This document shows positions 45,200 to 58,610 of a stretch of DNA of 64,000 nucleotides, in pieces; within the stretch, counting starts at the first letter, position 1, and every line of letters starts with the position of its first letter. Source of the stretch: Rhinopomastus cyanomelas (taxonomy: Eukaryota; Chordata; Aves; Bucerotiformes; Rhinopomastidae); NCBI GenBank assembly GCA_013400115.1, contig VXBP01009028.1, positions 120,810 to 184,809 on the forward strand, in the 5' to 3' direction. The position numbers and the translations under genes were made by a program. The notes beneath the pieces were generated by a model. The model ran no database searches. It was not told the DNA's origin and worked only from the letters and a program-made list of their open reading frames with translations.

Positions 45200-45895
45200 C
45201 TTGCTGTGTAAGTGTGCAGGATGAACCACTCCATAATCTTCCTCAATACTGAGGTCACGCTGACAGGCCTGTTGTTTCCTGGATCCTTCTTCTGTCCCTT
45301 TTTGTCATAGGCATCACATTAGCAGCTTCAATTCATCTGGGACATCTCCTTTTAGCCAGGAGCATTGGTAAATGATGGAGAGTGACTTGGTAAATTTCTC
45401 TGTCATGTCCCCCAGCACTCTTAGATGGATTCCGTTTGGATGACCCCAATAGGATGTCTGGACTTGTGATGTCCAGGTGACTTAGCAAGCTGTTAAGTGC
45501 TTCTTCTTGGACTCTGGAAAGAGTATCCCACTCTCCATCTCTGTCTTCCAGCTCAGAAGTCTGAGGATAGCTGGACTGCTCATTAAATACTAAGGCAAAT
45601 AAGGCATTAAGTACTTCAGCCTTGTCCTCATCCTTGGTGATGATGGTCCCTTCTGTATCCAGTAGGGGTGGGGGATGCTCTCAGACTCTCTTTTTGCTAC
45701 TGATGTATTTGCGAAAACATTTCTTGTCGTCCCACACTACAGTGGTCAAACTGAGTTCTAACCGAGCTTTTGCCTCTTTGCATGCCCTAGTTAAATCCCT
45801 GGACTCTTCTTGAGTTGCCTTCCCTTTCTTCCAAAGATGATAAACTTTCCTGTAGGTTGCTTTTAATTTCTGTTGTGAACTCCTAGTTTTGGTTG
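45200..45895 (-). mobile_element. CR1 ORF2 internal fragment (linker to RT start)
   Basis: Antisense on +. Read on the - strand, the right end covers the region between endonuclease and RT, and the left end gives KKDPGNNRPVSVTSVLRKIM, the RT entry block (YRPVSLTSVPGK in intact copies). Neither the CR1 3' end nor 5' end is attached, so flanking parts were deleted. Many stops. Confidence 0.85.
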
Positions 45896-46510
45896 GGAAT
45901 GGGGGTGTCAGACAGGTGCACCACAGCCCCGGCTCTTAAGAGAAGGGGAGAGATCATATGGGTGAGCCCTCACCTCAGAATGTGGTGGCACTTGCTCAAC
46001 ATCAAGTGTCAATGGGGACCACCTTCTTTTACCACCACAAGCTACAGGGGTTAAATAAGCACACAGTCATTAGAAGCATTATGTAATTGTGTATGCCAGT
46101 TATGGGTCTATGGATGAATGACTATTATTTTAAAATACACTTGGCAGACTGCCTGAGAGAGCATATACAATGAGGCTATAGCAGAGATCTAATTTAATTT
46201 GCTTTTTAAAACCTCTCTTTGTTTTTTTGAGGGGTTGTTGTTTTTATCCAAAGAGTTTTAGTTTGTATGAAGCTGAAAAGCTGTTATAAAGATTTGAAAA
46301 ACCCAAAACTACCACTTCCAGGAAAACTTTTTCTTACAGGATTTGAAGGATAGGATGATTAAGTTTCCATTTCTCTGATATTCTTTTTTTTTTTTAATAG
46401 GAATTTGAAGCCTGACCCACATAAAAAGAAAGAAAATAGGGACATTGCATCTCTGCTAGAAAAACTGGGACATCTGGTCATCTCATTTATTATCAAATTA
46501 TTACCTTCAG
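45896..46510. other. Unassigned DNA
   Basis: A GC-richer stretch (about 45900-46020) may be further decayed CR1 or another repeat. Nothing firm. Confidence 0.4.
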
Positions 46511-46703
46511 AGTATGACACAAAGCTGGGTGGTGTCACAAATACCATTGCAGAGTGGGCTGCCATTCAGCAAGACCTGGACAGACTGGAGAGCTGGGCAG
46601 AGAGAAATGTAATGAAGTGTAACAAGGGTAAGTGTAGAGTCTTGCATCTGGGCAAGAACAACCCCAGGTACCAGTACAGGAGTCTATGATTCTATGATAT
46701 CTA
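46511..46703 (+). mobile_element. CR1 fragment: RT C-terminal piece fused to the terminal tail
   Basis: Reads YDTKLGGVTNTIAEWAAIQQ and then NKGKCRVLHLGKNN, the block just after the RT catalytic box. It jumps straight to GTCTATGATTCTATGAT, the terminal tail, so most of the 3' region is missing. The catalytic FADD is changed to SEYD. Confidence 0.85.
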
Positions 46704-47945
46704 TAGATGGAAGGGATTTGATTATTTCCAATGGTTTCTTTACAATGAGAAGAAAAGAAATTATGTTAACAGTAAAAAAGGCTCTATATCAACTTTTATG
46801 AATTTTGACTTTTAAACCAGAAAGTACAATTTTTCCTTGAATTTATAGTAATAGACTCCTGTGCCTAAGGCTGTAAGCACATTCATGTAATTAACATAAT
46901 AATAAATACAGTTACACTAAGTGTCTCCAACATTAACATGATCTGTTTCTCAGTTAATTATATACCTCCTATGAACCTGTTCAAAAACGTCCATAAGAGG
47001 TTTATTTTGTAGTCTGATGGAAGGGAGCATTTCATAGGCAGAGAAGAAAACTTTTGCGTAGGTCATACATAATAAGGCAGAGATATGTTAATGATTAGAA
47101 CATGAAACACAGCCATATAAATTCTGAAGGAGAATATCACTACTATCAAATATATCAGTGAACAAGATTCACAAGTACTATAGATGTTTGAGAGATAAAG
47201 CTCGAGTCTGAACTCTTTTTGCATTGCAGTGTATAGGAAGATTCTTTTAACTGTTGAAAAATTAGTGCGATTAGAAAAAGTCATTTGTCATGGAGATAAT
47301 GGTTTAAACTGTTTTTATTACAACTGGGGAAGATTCCAAATTTGGATGATTTTTAAACATTTTCTGTAACATCAAAAGGAATGTAATTCCTCATCCCTAC
47401 ATTATCAGACCCTTAACTGCCAGGAGGATTGTCCATGTAATTTTTTTCACAGCTTCAACCTTCCTTGTCACGACTGCTTAATAAGCTCCATAATACTGGG
47501 TCTGAGGCTCAAGATTTATTCCTTTTGATACTCTGTTTTAGTAAGTCCACCTCAGATTCAGTTGACTGAGCTTCTTGAATGGTTCTTTGATTAGTTTTTT
47601 TGCACTGAAGAGATTGACATGATTTTGCAACTTGCTAGTGAAACAGTAATACTTTCCATGATACCTTGCCTCCTTTGCCAACTTCTACATCCCAGGTACC
47701 CCGAAGATTTTCCTCTGTCATTTTAGCACTTCCTAGCATCATTCTTTCCTTTCTTTCACTGATTTCTTAGTACTCAAACCAGCATCCAACTCGTCCCTCA
47801 AAATCTCCAGCCATTTGTTACATCTTTAAGATAGAATGTAAGTAATCCTTAACTGCAGAGTATACTGAAGACACTTTCAGCAGCATGCAGAAGCACACTA
47901 TTTGTAAGCCTTTTTACGTTTGTTTTTATTTTCAGGTTTCTTCAG
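46704..47945. other. Unique DNA upstream of the exon candidate
   Basis: No repeat family recognised. It ends in a pyrimidine-rich tract with two AG dinucleotides (47934-47935 and 47944-47945). Confidence 0.45.
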
Positions 47946-48017
47946 ATGGCATACTCTGTCTGTGGCTCAGCTGCTGCATCTTCTCCCTCTACTGCTAATT
48001 CAGTTAATGATCAGTTT
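47946..48017 (+). CDS. Weak candidate internal exon (72 nt), gene unknown
   Basis: Seen: a polypyrimidine tract (TTTTTACGTTTGTTTTTATT) and TTCAG, then GTTTCTTCAG, an open frame of 24 codons from ATG at 47946, and the donor GTAAGT at 48018-48023. With the second acceptor the exon is 72 nt and keeps phase 0 at both ends; with the first (after 47935) it is 82 nt. The frame is Ser/Ala-rich (SAAASSPSTANSV). I do not recognise the protein. Such acceptor-ORF-donor arrangements arise by chance in long AT-rich DNA, so this may not be an exon. Confidence 0.25.
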
Positions 48018-50344
48018 GTAAGTGTTATTTTCCATATTGGTAATGATTCTCTTACTAATACTACAGACAACAGGGATGAAAGTCAATAATCAAAGTTACC
48101 AAAGTAGTCTTTAGAAGGAAAACATAATTTTATTAGCTCAGGAGGAATATGGAATTTGAGCTATGCTGGGACAACATCACACAGTAGGTCAAAACCAAGG
48201 GCTGACATTATCTCTCAGGAACACACACTCCTGGGGTATCTTATTAATTATGTTTAATTGCATGAAAATGAATGATCTTTTTCACTGACTACTGGGCTAC
48301 TTTATAGCTGCAAGACAAACTATATTAACTTTAATTTCTTCGGTTGTGATCCTTGAGCAGTTAGATGCTTTCTTTTTATTTTAATTCACTTTCTACTCTT
48401 GTAATGTAAAACTAACATAATGTTTTTGTTGAATACCAGAAATACAGCTTTATGTTTTCGGTAAGAAATGTAGATACTATTTTCCTTCTGTAGTGCTCAT
48501 AATCTCTCCTAAGGCAGCAAATTACCTAAGTTACCTTAAAATTTCTCTTAATCTGAAAAAGGGTTAAAAGCCATCTGCCAATATAAATATCTATAGGACA
48601 GAATCAATGATTCTTGTAGTCTCCTGCTTGGCTTATATTTAGTCAATATCAAAACAACAAAGACATCTATAAACAAGAAGTTAAATGGGCTAGTAATGTT
48701 GCTGGGCAAACAACTTTGGCAGTCATGTTAAATAGCTGTATTATAAACCTACTACCCCCTAAACTAAAACTCTTATATTAGAGAATATGGACCACAGAAA
48801 TGCCAGAAGTGACAAACCCAAACAAGAATCTGTATTTCTGAAAAAAATTTCCTAGCTGTATGTATATTCTGGATGTATATTCTGGTTGTCTGTTTGTCTT
48901 GACATTTCTTGTTCCCTTTTGAATATTTCTGTACTCTGTATCATAAAATTATTTTCTCCATACTCATAGACTGGTGACACTTACTAAACAAATTTAAATT
49001 TCAAGACACTGCTATTTTAGGTAACGTTTTTATTGCATATAGAATGTGGCTGATTTTATGGAGTAACAGTAAAAAGCTGGAAGAAATTATGAATGAATTA
49101 TGAAAATCTTTCTCTGAAGGAATGAGGTTGATGCTGTGCTCTCACTACTGAGTATTATTCATTGTACACTGTAAGCACTACTGCAGAATATTTAGTGATA
49201 AATACAATCCCAAGTTCAGTGTATTTTAATAGCCCAGAGGAATTAATTTGGGCCTTAAATAATCTTCTGCTAATTTTTAGCACAGATTAGACATCTTCCC
49301 ATTGGCGATCGAGCATTTGCAAACATAACCTTTTCTCAAATGAACTCTGCTTTTAAAGTCTGTATCTCTTAATGATAAACACAATGCTGAAACTCCAATG
49401 CAGCCTACATACCTATACAATTCATTCTTTGTCGCAATATGGTCTTAAAGAACTGACTCATAAAAAGCATGATTTTATTGAAAATAAAGTAAAAAGTTTC
49501 ATATGAGCACAGAAAAATGAATATAAGACATTACCTGCTTATTCTTTGTTGTATAAGATTTTATATACTTCTTAAAAACAGAGGCTTGATACAGAAGAAG
49601 GAAAGAAAAGAACACATTAAACAGAAAAAGTTCTATTAAAAAAAAAAATCAGGTAATTTTTGAGCTAATGTTGTCGATTGCATGTACATCTGTATTTCAT
49701 GGCATGTTTAACTCTTCCAGTTCGAAACAACATAAAAATATCAAGAGCAAAAATTTGCCTGAAACCTTATTACTCATTAAGTTCAAAATAGCTGTTTAAC
49801 ACTCATCTCCTCAGTTGCTTAAGAGATGAGTTAGTTAAGCACCTGCATGACAAAGACCTACTTGATAGCAGATGGTACTTTAATCTATAAAACAAAGGCA
49901 TAAAACAGTCAGTGTTTGAAAGCTAAAAAATCACTCTGGCACTCTTAAGGATGAGAGTAACTATTGCAACAATTGTCTGAAATACATAGATTCACCACTC
50001 TGAGTCTTTAAAGCAGTATAGAATACATATTTTTAAGATGTCCTACAATCGAAAGTATTGCTGACTAAATGCCAAAAACGTAATTATTTTCAGCCTGTTA
50101 CCTTAATCAGACTAGATTACAATAATAGGCTGTCCCGGGCTTAGAATCATTGAATTCATGCATCTTGGCCTACTGCAAAGGAAAGCTTCATAAATGCAGA
50201 TTTTCTTAGTTAACTTAAAATATTTAATTAGAACTCTACCATTCTAGGCCACTGGATACTGGGGAGCTAGCTATGATAAATTGCTTCTTACTGACTAAAG
50301 CAGCTGGGGCACACTCTTCTGGAAGTCACTAAATTCTTTTGGAA
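48018..50344. other. Unique AT-rich DNA, nothing recognised
   Basis: No repeat family or exon recognised. Confidence 0.5.
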
Positions 50345-50735
50345 GCCATCTTTAACTTTCTTCTCTTGCAGAAGGTTTTTGGGAGTAGTCAGAATGGAAT
50401 CATCATGGGGAAAATTGTGCTTGGCTAATCTGATAGCTTTCTATGGTGTTGTGTCTGTCTGGACAGATGAGGGGAGTGCAGTGGATGTCTACCTTGGCTT
50501 GAGCTAGGCCTTCAACACCATTTCCCCTAACATCATCCTCAGGAAAATCATGCAGTGTGGGTAGGATAAGTGGATGGCAAGGTGAGTTGAGAGCTGGTTG
50601 TGTGATAGAGCACAGAGAGTCACTATCAGGGGTGCAGGGTTGAGTTGGAGATCTGTGATCAGCAGTGCTCCCCAGGAGTCAGTACTGGATCTGGTCTTCT
50701 TCAACATATTAATTAATTGGATGACAGTGCAGTAT
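50345..50735 (+). mobile_element. Decayed CR1 RT fragment
   Basis: Conceptual translation with stops: GKLCLANLIAFY, then a motif A-like AVDVYLGLS.AFNTIS, RAQRVTIRG and SVLDLVFFNILIN (motif B side, from SVLGPVLFNIFIND). The catalytic Asp of motif A is lost. No CR1 3' end is attached. Confidence 0.8.
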
Positions 50736-52276
50736 GTACAGGTGATAACTGGATTCCATTAAAGTCTTTAATTCCGGATACGTCCTGGCTGTCAGTGTGT
50801 GGTGAACAGTGCTGAAGTCAGTGAAATCTTTCCCACTGGGCAGAAGAATGTTTCTTCACTGAGGAATACAGATTTTTCTAATTGACAGAACTTGCAATAA
50901 AGTGAGCTCGCTTACCCTGAGTGTCTTGCAGAATAGTGTTTTGAATGCTCTTACACAGCCTCAGGCATAAAACCTGGTTGATGATGTTTAGAATCATGAT
51001 AAGATTCTAAACTTTATATTTTTGTCTTGCAATGTACACAGATAATTCGTCACTATGACAGAGAGGGTGTCTTAAGAGCAAAATGTTTTTTTGAACTAAT
51101 GCTGGAGCAAATAAGCAGCATTCCCTCCTTAAGAAGACTAATTGGACTGTTTATTTTTCAAAAGTCATCCATTCATGGAAATAAAAAGAGCCTTCAAGAG
51201 GAGGTTTGCCTTGTTAAAGGACTTTTACATTAAAAGCCATAACTGAAAAAATGTTTTTAGGTGATATAAAAGATAAATCCTAAAACTCTTCTTTACCTAT
51301 CTCTGTGTGATAGAAAAATGCTTTTATGAGAAAGACTCATTATTGGAGAAAGTCTTCATAATGACCTATTGATGGCATAGTGTGTTCTGTAATGGTAGTG
51401 CTAAAAATGGCTTTTACTTCCTTAAACCATCATTCTGCTGAACCATGTAACCAGAAAATCACAATGCAGTGATCTTTCTGTAATGTTAATCTTTCTGTAA
51501 GAGCTTAATGACTTGTCTGCTTCTGTTGGAGATAATAAACTCCACAGTGGAAACAAAGGCTGTCTTGGTGACTTTGCATAAATCATTATTTCTCAAAGTG
51601 AAAGAAAACCTATACACAGAAGGTAAGCAATGAGATTGCACCTTTGGGATAATATTTATATTTTTTGCATTGCATCTATATAGTCACAGATGCTATAAAA
51701 CCAATTATCAGAGCTAATACCAAGAAGGTGAGCAATCAATGAGGTTTCCTATGTCATCAGTAAAATCATTGAATATCTCGGAATGATTGACCTCCCATAC
51801 ACAAAACTACACTATGCACTTGTAAATACCAGTTTCTCTTTCAAGGATATGGGATAATACAACACATGGAAGATAGAAATGTAGTTTAACAATTGAACAA
51901 CTGAAAACTGAGGTACATGTTAAATATATTTTTGGAGGAAAACATGAGGGATCTCAGATTTTTAAAGAAGGAAGATTTCAACACTGTGAGTTTTAAACTT
52001 GTGATTTACAAACTGTCTGTGGAAAACAATGCTTAGGACATCTCCCAGAGATATGTGTCTGTAATTATTTGAACAAATACAGCAGAAAGAGCAACTCCTC
52101 TCTTTGTAAGAAAGAACTGTCTGTAGAGAGAATTATTATGGCACATATGAGTTTGAGTGCGTGAACAACATTATTAGTTTGAACAGCAGCAGAATTTGGC
52201 TGTGACTGTTCTAAACCCAAGACTGAGAGTGAAGGGTTGAGGTTTTTTTTATGCTCACTCTGTCTGATTTGCTTTT
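50736..52276. other. Unique AT-rich DNA, nothing recognised
   Basis: No repeat family recognised. The 68-codon + frame near 51027 has no recognisable features. Confidence 0.5.
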
Positions 52277-53187
52277 CACACAATCACAGACTATTAGGGA
52301 TGGGAAGGAACCTCAAAATATTATCTAGTCCAATCCCTCTGCCAGAGCAGGATCATCTAGACCAAGTCACATAGGAACATCCAGGCGGGTCTTAAACCTC
52401 TCCAGTGAAGGAGATTCCACAACATAAAGAACTTCCTTCTAATATTTATGTGGAACCTCCTATGTTCCAGCTTACAACAACTGCCCTTTGTCTTATCAGT
52501 AGATGACACTGAGATGAGCCTGGCTCCATCCTCCTGACATCCACTCTTTAAATATTTATAGATATTAATGAGGTCACCCCTCAGTCTCCTCTTCTCCAAG
52601 CTAAAGAGACCCAGCTCCAGCAACCTTTCCTCATAAGGGAGGTTTTTTACTCCCTTCATCATCTCTGCACTGGACTCTCCCCAGCTCTTCTGTGTCCTTC
52701 TTGAACTGGAGGGGTCAGAACTGGACACAGTATTCCAGGTAGGGTCTCACCAGGGCACAGGAGATGGGGAGGAGAACCTCTCTTGAACTGCTAACCACCT
52801 TGCTTCTGAGTGACCAGGACCCCCAAGTCCCTTTCTCCTAAACTGCTCTCCAACAGGTCAGTCCCCAGCCTATACTGGTACCTGGGCTTGTTCTTGCCCA
52901 GATGCAAGACTCTACACTTGTCCTTGTTATAGTTTATTAAATTTTTCCCTGTCCAGTTGTCCAGTTGTCCAAGTCTTGCTGAATGGCAGCCCAGCCTGCT
53001 GGGCTGTCGGCCACTCCTACCAGCTTTGTGCCATCAGCAGACTTGCTGACACTGCTCTCTAGTCCCTCATCCAAGTCATTGATGAATAGATTGAATAAGA
53101 CTGGTCCCAGTACCGACCCTTGGAGGACTCCACTAGATGCAAGCCTCCAGCTAGACTTTGTCCCATTGACCACTGCTGTCTACAAAA
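52277..53187 (-). mobile_element. CR1 retrotransposon, RT C-terminal half to 3' end
   Basis: One of the more complete CR1 3' halves here: a reduced tail (CAATCACAGACTATTAGGG), all 3' blocks, then the RT C-terminal region up to about 53187. There is a small deletion where CCTGGGCAGCCTGTTCC is expected. It serves as the reference for sizing the 44236 join. Confidence 0.95.
52937..53173 (-). pseudogene. CR1 ORF2 RT fragment spanning the catalytic box
   Basis: Open 78-codon stretch: VNGTKSSWRLASSGVLQGSV (motif B region, GVPQGS changed to GVLQGS), VLFNLFINDLDEG, then SADGTKL where intact CR1 has FADDTKL (motif C). Loss of the second catalytic Asp alone would inactivate it. Truncated on both sides. 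Confidence 0.9.
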
Positions 53188-55189
53188 AAAGCAGACTGGA
53201 ATAAAGAAAGCCAGGGCTGAAAGAAAGGAAAATGTGCCATTTTACTACTGCAATGGACAATGCTTCAGATAATGAAATGACAATCCTTTTTTGCAGTGGC
53301 ATGTTTGCAACTCTTTCATACTCTGTTAAAGATACCAAGATGTCAAAGACAGGTGGAGGAAATACTAATGTACTTCTGAATTATACAGCAAATTTGCTTT
53401 GGATTCCTTTGTGAAACAGCTGTTCTTAATCGTTGCCACACATTCTTCTCTTGTGTTAAAATAATTAAGAATTTTTTTTTCTTGGACACTGTAGGTGCCT
53501 CACTTCACTATGTATAGGTGTATAACTTCCAGGCTGCTCTCCATTAATAACTTGGCTTAAATGACTTTTTACTAGAGATGGGGATTTGACCAATGATGTA
53601 AAAGTGATGCATAGAAGCTCAGCTTCTGAAGTCAAAGTAGTTCTCTGGATGGCTAATTCTTCTAGACTGCTTGGAAACAGAGACAGCTCTGCAGCAGGCC
53701 CAGACAACTCAGATGAAACATTTCATGTAGGGAGATCACCCTGTGTTTAAAGCACTACTCTGCTTTTAATTGCTAGTAGACCATAAGAAAGAAAGCTGGG
53801 TTTTGTTTGGTTTTTTTCAGCTAGAAGCTTCCACAAGAATTTTGGGATTGAGCTTGCTACACACAGCACACCAACATTTTCTGGGGAATGTTAAGTTTGC
53901 TACAGGAAACAAAAATGCCTTCTCTCCAAATCTGATGTGAAGACCAAACATTTTCTTGCTTTTCTAACTGCTGTGCATGAAGCACCATACGTTTAGTGGC
54001 TGAAGGGAGAAGGCTTACTTGGATATTAAAAGAGATCAGATCTCATCTGAATTTTGCTTTAAAATTAAAAAGTCTTTGTAGTTGTCCCAATACATCTGCA
54101 TAGCTCCAATTTATGTTAATATACTGTACACATCGACTGAACAAACTGCTTGGTGTACAAAGAACTATTTTGTCTCTTCAGTAATGAGTTGAAATGTATT
54201 TTCTCTTAAGATTTTTTGGACAGCATTATTTAAAAGATGTGTATCATGCGGGACATTTTGTATTTTCTTAGGGATTAGTAAAGGTTATTTTAGCCTATGA
54301 GTAATGGTTAAGAAATATTTGTTGCTTAACTAATTGCTGTGCGCAATGCATAATTTAAATGTTGAACACTTTCTGTGGACACTCACACCACACTTCTCCT
54401 GGCATCTATTTTAGTTTCACGCTTTTCTAAGATCCAAAGGCAAAATTTATACCCAAAAAACTTAGTTTCCAAAAATGCCTTTTGATTTATCTTCCTCATT
54501 TATATTGTCCTAGTATTTGAAGCCAGACTGTTATTGCAGTGCTATGGAGGAAATATTCTCTCTATAAAATGCACAATCAAAAACATTTATCCTGCAAGCT
54601 GGTCTTCATGAGAGGACCTTTTTCCCTGAATGTTCTTCTTTTGAAAAACATCCCAACCTCTGCAGGATACTTATACTTTTATTCTTTTTAAACAAAGAAG
54701 ACTGAGGAAGCAGGGAACATAAATAAGATATTTTTTTCTAATTCCATAATCCTCTAAAATCCATGACTACTTTATGAAAGACAGATGATAAATATCTTCA
54801 AATATTTAATAAATGCATTATAATGCAACCACCTAATTCTAATTAATCTAATTATTAAAATTACTACAAAGAACCTATAATTAAAAATAAGTTGTGTGGT
54901 GCGAAAATAATGCAGGCAGGCAGTGCCTGGCATGTAATAAACCATACGATCTTAATTCTGCTCTCATCTGTGTATTGACAGCACTGAAGGGACAGTGTTC
55001 TCTACATAGGGTTTTGTGTGTCACGGCATAGGTATAAGGCCTGCATCAAGGACACTTGGCAACAATAAATTTGGCTTTCCCAACCTTTCTAGGGCCTGGC
55101 TTCCAGAAACACGTGCAAGGTTTTTAACATAGGTGTTTCTCTTCAATGGTAAAAAATTTAATAATATTTTTCATTAGGTACAATTAGGG
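53188..55189. other. Unique AT-rich DNA, nothing recognised
   Basis: No repeat family or exon recognised. Confidence 0.5.
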
Positions 55190-55322
55190 TTTTTTTCGGT
55201 TTAAATGTCCTTTGGATGAGGTGTTGAGGGATATGGTTTAGGGGTGAACTTGTAAGGTAGGGTAAATGGTTGGGCTCAATGTTCCCAGAGGTCTTTTCCA
55301 ATCAGAGTGATTCTGTGAATTC
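55190..55322 (+). mobile_element. CR1 3' end, older subfamily
   Basis: TATGGTTTAGGGGTGAACTT, GGTAAATGGTTGGGCTCAA, TCTTTTCCAATCAGAGTGAT and the tail GATTCTGTGAATTCTGT. Same subfamily as 41562-41822. Confidence 0.85.
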
Positions 55323-55399
55323 TGTCAATTAAGTCTCCCCATAGAGCCTTAACCATTGCAACATGGTTTTAAAGTGTGGAAGCTGCTGTATTGGTAACC

Positions 55400-55543
55400 A
55401 TAGAATCACAGAATCATTAAGGATTGGAAGGCACCTCGAAAGATCATCTAGTCCAATCCCCTGACACAGCAGGATCACCTAGATCAAGTCATTTAAGGAA
55501 TACATCCAGGCGGGTCTTAAACGTCTCCAGTGAAGGAGACTCG
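55400..55543 (-). mobile_element. Young CR1 3' end
   Basis: ATAGAATCACAGAATCATTA, then CACCTCGAAAGATCATC and the next blocks to GTGAAGGAGACTC. 5'-truncated. Confidence 0.95.
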
Positions 55544-58500
55544 TGAATCAGCTGCCTATGGAAAGTGACTTCTAGTACAGAAGTGTCAGATAAAGCAAGT
55601 GATCAGTAGAAATAATCCAAAACCCAGACATCTCCTGTGTGTTCCACTCAAGTCAAGCATTTTAAGTACCATGCCTGCTGTTTTACCTCCTATGCTGTTA
55701 GTAATAGTGTGGTAATAGTGCGGGTGTGTAGTCCTTTTAAAGTGGAGACCTTTAAAATGGTTGCTGCTAAATAGCACTTTTGCAAAATGCTAAATTTTCC
55801 CTTACAAAAAAATAACCTTAGTAATGAAAAATGGCAAATTGATACTTTAGCTAAACATGAATGGAATTTTAAGAGATAAAAGGCAATAGGCAATTCCATA
55901 GCTCGAGAGCTTCTTATTGCTGTATTTCCAACATTTGCCATCAACAACACAGATGATAGCTTTCTTAAGAAGGTTTCTTTTTCTAAGCAAAAATCTTTTA
56001 TAGTAAAAATGCTGAGAAACATAAAGATGAGTTACTGCAGTCTTTCAGAGGTACTGGACTTTGCAACCTAGGTAACACTATTCTCAATATAGAGGTTTTG
56101 TGGTAAACTCAGTAAGCAGTCACATAAGTATTTGTAAAAATGTAGGCAATTCGCGTGTTTCTTTCTATCTGAAGATACTTAACCTTTAGTTTTGTGTTTT
56201 ACAGCAGTCACAGCATTTGTCTACTAGCACATGAATTCTATAAGCTTACTGATTTATGCAATAATAGAAAATCTGTTGTCTCTATTTCTAGCTGCAATCG
56301 TAATTGTAGCTGTTTTTCTCAAAGCCTTATTTTTTCCCAAATGTAAAGTAGCATGCCAGCCTTCCTCTACAGACCCCTATAATGGGGAACTGTATGGGTC
56401 AGAGTGCTCTATTTACTTGGTGCATTTCTGGGATTTGTACTTCTTAGTGCACATCCTTCCCCTCCTTACTCATAGCTGTACTGAGCAGTCCTCACATCAC
56501 CTGTTTCTATGTGTAAAATAAGATAACAAGTGTTTCTTTTGGAAAGCGCTTTGCCCTGCCACATTGCACTTTTTTCTTCCCTTGGCAAATTAATACCTAA
56601 AAGACCACAAGCAGAAGCTATACTAGATTTTCAAGTTAATGCTTGAAATAAAAAACCTGATTCAGGCTGACCATTGGTCACAAATTGCTGCTTTACCACT
56701 GCACTCAGGGACAGTTTGTAGTCAGTAGTGTGAAAAGCATCTCATGTTTAATAAATTCAGTGTAGATGCCATCATCAGCTGCATTTACCTGCATTTGTCT
56801 TCATATTAACAATTATTTGAACCATTGCTGAGGAGGAATAAGAAAAGGTATACAAGTAGAATGACTTATTTTTGTAACACCTGTATCAGATTAATTTTAG
56901 AAACAATTTTTGAACTACTCAGCACCCAAGCTTACCAAGTCTTGTAGTTTTCAAGCTATACTCAATTGTCACAAGCTTCCAAGAGAGGCAGAAGCACTGC
57001 TGAAGGTGGACCAAAGTCGCCTGGGGACTAAGATGTTTTATGGCATTGTTCAGCATCCCTCAGACAGGAAGGAAAAATGATGGAGGCAGATGAGTATATA
57101 TTAATTTCCAATATAGTTAGTTACATTTTCAAGGAGTTTAACTGCAGTGTCTAGCAATTATCCTCTAAAACTTTATGAATTACAGTAAAGGACGAGTGTG
57201 TTGTATTTCTTTCACAAATAAGTTGAAAAGCGGTCTTAAAAATTTACGGTAAATTCCCTTTTCTTCTCGAAGCCATTATTGTTGATGTTTTGATCACTGA
57301 ATTTAATTTTTTCATAATGCCAAAGAATATGTATTATTATTCAGAAATCTAAAAGAAAGCATAAGTTACAGCAAGCCTGAATTGGGTCCACGTTTTCTGA
57401 GATGAGCTTAAAACATAAGATTAATGGCTGTATAAATCTGTTAAATTGTCCTTTGCGCTTCTACTTAGATCCCATTATTCCTAGAAAAATTTTCAGGACA
57501 TTTCGGGTTTTGTTGGAACTAACACAACCTCTCTTATCTGTGAAGCTGGGGTTCCCAGCTGTTGGTTAGAGAACGTGCTTTTCTTATTACTCTCATCTGG
57601 TGCTAAATGATAAGATGAACAACAACGCTCCATTTTAAAAATAGCTGTTGCAAAGAAAAGCTTCTATTGTTACATGGGGTGCTGTCTGTTGTTAATATTA
57701 ATCTCTAAGAATCTAATAACCTAATGAAATCATTTGCATCATGGCTTGTTTTGTATGCTGTTGCTTGCAGTACATTGCCACTAACATGAAGAAAGGGCAT
57801 ATTTTTCACAACTGAAGTATCTTGCAGCATAAGAGTATTCAGGACAGACAAATGAATTGCTTTAAACAATGAGAAATACAGCACCTCCTGTAAATGAACT
57901 GATTCAAACAAAGAGAAATACAGCACCACTGGAATGAATCAGTTTGCAGAGCACTGCAAAATTCTCAAGTGTTAGTATTTTTAATGAGTCTCATATTATA
58001 GGAACATCTGGAAGATGAAGCATATCAGATCTCATGGCATTCTTTTCCCTTTTTCTCTCACCCATTAATAAATACTCAATACTTATTGTCAGCCAAACTC
58101 TTACATTAAGAACACCTTGTCTATCATCTTTAAGGCTATTTTAGAAATTTGATGTTGTGACAAACACAAAAATCTGTCAAATACAATGCTGACTTGCTGA
58201 CTCTGCTCATCTCTATACCTCTCAGCATAAACAGGCCACAGTCCAAACTTTCACTAAAACTAAATGAGGCTGTTTGCTGCATATATTTAACCATGTTATA
58301 GCTTCAGCCCAGGCACTCCAGTGCTTAAGTAAAGGTCCTGCTACTTCAACTATTTCAAAGAATTTTTAAAACACTCATTTAATTACAGTAGGAGTGACAC
58401 TATTGTAAAAAAAAGAGAGAAAAACTGTCAGATATTTAAATACATGTTTCTGGTCACAAGCTGAAGTAAAATGATGTATTAAAGAGCAGATATTTTTCAG

Positions 58501-58610
58501 ATCTAGTAGTTGAACATGTTTCTGGAAAAAAAATTGAAGTAGAAAGTGGGATTACAGGAACAAATTTATGAAACATTTTGTAACTGCTAGGGATACTCAG
58601 TGGAACCATC
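55544..58610. other. Unique AT-rich DNA, nothing recognised
   Basis: No repeat family recognised. The 110-codon - strand frame (55690-56022) and 96-codon + frame (56231-56521) show no domain and lack convincing splice context. Confidence 0.5.

Noticed and set aside
55690..56521. 110- and 96-codon frames as possible exons
   Set aside because: No domain-like sequence, hydrophobic chance composition, no paired splice sites in frame.
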